Assembly: GCF_023195535.1 (NCBI RefSeq)
Contig: NZ_JALPNF010000001.1
Location: 682,001 to 746,000, forward strand
Source: Sphingomonas faeni
GTDB lineage: Bacteria; Pseudomonadota; Alphaproteobacteria; Sphingomonadales; Sphingomonadaceae
Direction of reading: 5' to 3'
DNA: 64,000 bases
Under the pieces are notes generated by a model, which was not told the origin of the DNA, did not search any database, and saw only the letters and a program-made list of their open reading frames with translations. How positions within the stretch are numbered: the stretch's first letter is position 1; each line of letters starts with the position of its first letter. Below are positions 63,310-64,000 of the stretch, piece by piece. The translations under genes and the position numbers were made by a program.

Positions 63310-64000
63310 ATGATCGGGTTTCGCGCGTCGGCAGGCAATGCCCATCCCATTCGCGCGGATATCGTGATGGATCCGGTGATAGAAAATATGTCCGAAGCCG
63401 TCACCGAACATAGTTTCGACGAGGTTTATCAAGAGCCTGCGCAAGAACGCGGACCTCTTTACGCGGGTATCGCCGTGGCTGTCGTGGTCGTCTGGCTCGC
63501 TGGCATGCTCTGGCTTGCACGCGGCTCGCTCGGCACGATCGAGCCGGTCGCTCTCGTCCAGTTCATCGCCGCTCTCTGCATCGTCCCCGCGCTCGTCGGC
63601 ATCGTCTGGCTGCTCGCGATGCGTACCAGCCGTACCGAGGCCCGCCGTTTCGGTATCACCGCACAGGCGATGCGCGACGAGGCCGCGAGCCTGGAACGCA
63701 CCGTCGCCGCTTTGTCGAACACGATCGACGCCAACCGCGTCCAACTCGCCCAGCAGCTCGACGCGCTGATGGCGATGGGTGGCGGCGCGACCGAACAGCT
63801 CGCCGCGATCGGCCGCGGCATGGTGTCCGAGATCGACCAGGCCGCCGCGCACGCGCGCAACCTCGCCACCTCGACTGCGGGCGCGCAGACCAGCCTCGGC
63901 GTGCTGATCGCCACCCTCCCCCGCGCGCAGGCGGATATCGACGACGTCGCCAAGCGGCTCGAACGCACCGGGCTGTCCGCGAGCGAGCATGCCGCTGCGC
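63310..64000 (+). CDS. Two-TM coiled-coil protein, truncated at the window edge
   Basis: Open reading frame running off the right end; the first 230 residues are seen. After about 49 hydrophilic residues (acidic, EAVTEHSFDEVYQEPAQE) come two transmembrane segments (about 50-70 and 82-104), then a long Ala/Gln/Glu-rich helix likely to form a coiled coil (TEARRFGITAQAMRDEAASLERTV onward). The ATG has GGGGG seven bases upstream; in-frame ATGs at 63274, 63286 and 63292 are alternatives. Two TMs followed by a long coiled coil recalls the polarity factor TipN of Caulobacter, but this is architectural resemblance only. Confidence 0.78.
   Translation, partial: MIGFRASAGNAHPIRADIVMDPVIENMSEAVTEHSFDEVYQEPAQERGPLYAGIAVAVVVVWLAGMLWLARGSLGTIEPVALVQFIAALCIVPALVGIVWLLAMRTSRTEARRFGITAQAMRDEAASLERTVAALSNTIDANRVQLAQQLDALMAMGGGATEQLAAIGRGMVSEIDQAAAHARNLATSTAGAQTSLGVLIATLPRAQADIDDVAKRLERTGLSASEHAAA

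Noticed and set aside
1..64000. CRISPR arrays, tRNA, rRNA, prophage, insertion sequences
   Set aside because: The repeats seen are palindromic pairs scattered at gene ends rather than evenly spaced direct repeats, and no transposase, integrase, phage gene or tRNA cloverleaf was recognised.

Overview
This is a GC-rich chromosomal segment that reads as an alphaproteobacterium of the Sphingomonadaceae (Sphingomonas or a close relative). The evidence is the alphaproteobacterial AddAB pair, a DivL-type tyrosine pseudokinase next to ahcY, a LexA gene with GTTC-N7-GTTC operators, a GGAAC-N17-CGTT general-stress promoter, a large TonB-dependent receptor with a DIVVTGSR-type box, and many intergenic palindromes of the kind common in sphingomonad genomes. 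I see no prophage, insertion sequence, CRISPR array, rRNA or tRNA gene. About 50 protein genes are supported, most of them core or housekeeping.

Layout. 1-11.5 kb: a minus-strand block divL-tsaE-amgK-murU-addB-addA-trxA with overlapping or closely spaced genes. It combines cell-cycle signalling, tRNA t6A synthesis, MurNAc recycling and double-strand break repair. 11.8-16.8 kb: a TonB-dependent receptor and, facing it, ahcY, each ending in a clear intrinsic terminator; a 20-bp perfect palindrome lies upstream of ahcY. 17-28 kb: YqgE, peroxiredoxin, AMP nucleosidase, an M2 (ACE-like) metallopeptidase, an alpha/beta hydrolase, asd and a DPP-IV-like S9 peptidase. 28.6-35 kb: a MoxR ATPase and a CoxE-like VWA protein, separated by a GT-C-like membrane protein, a CHAP-domain protein and a CocE-type hydrolase. 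35.6-43 kb: anmK, rimO, a tiny stress-type membrane protein, a beta-lactamase-family hydrolase with an M17 aminopeptidase, and tpiA. 43-59 kb: the conserved alphaproteobacterial run ppiD-trpE-trpG-trpD-trpC-moaC-(tonB)-moeA-lexA-comEC-gltX-gltA. 59-64 kb: a minus-strand three-gene unit (degenerate NTP-transferase/CDP-alcohol-transferase-like membrane protein, DUF2336 protein, histidine-kinase-like protein without its phosphoacceptor His), then a truncated plus-strand gene for a two-TM coiled-coil protein.

Functional links. AnmK, AmgK and MurU together cover much of a peptidoglycan amino-sugar salvage route. AddAB and LexA belong to DNA damage repair. trpE/G/D/C encode chorismate-to-indole-glycerol-phosphate steps; moaC and moeA belong to molybdenum cofactor synthesis.

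The most interesting points are two histidine-kinase-like proteins without the canonical phosphoacceptor (DivL-type Tyr575, and Lys243 in the 59.3-60.7 kb protein), the latter inside a three-gene set in which two proteins look catalytically degraded; the three evenly spaced GTTC half-sites at lexA; the ahcY palindrome; the stress-type promoter before the 48-residue membrane protein; and about 20 copies of several intergenic palindrome families, which in two cases appear to supply the end of a protein-coding gene.
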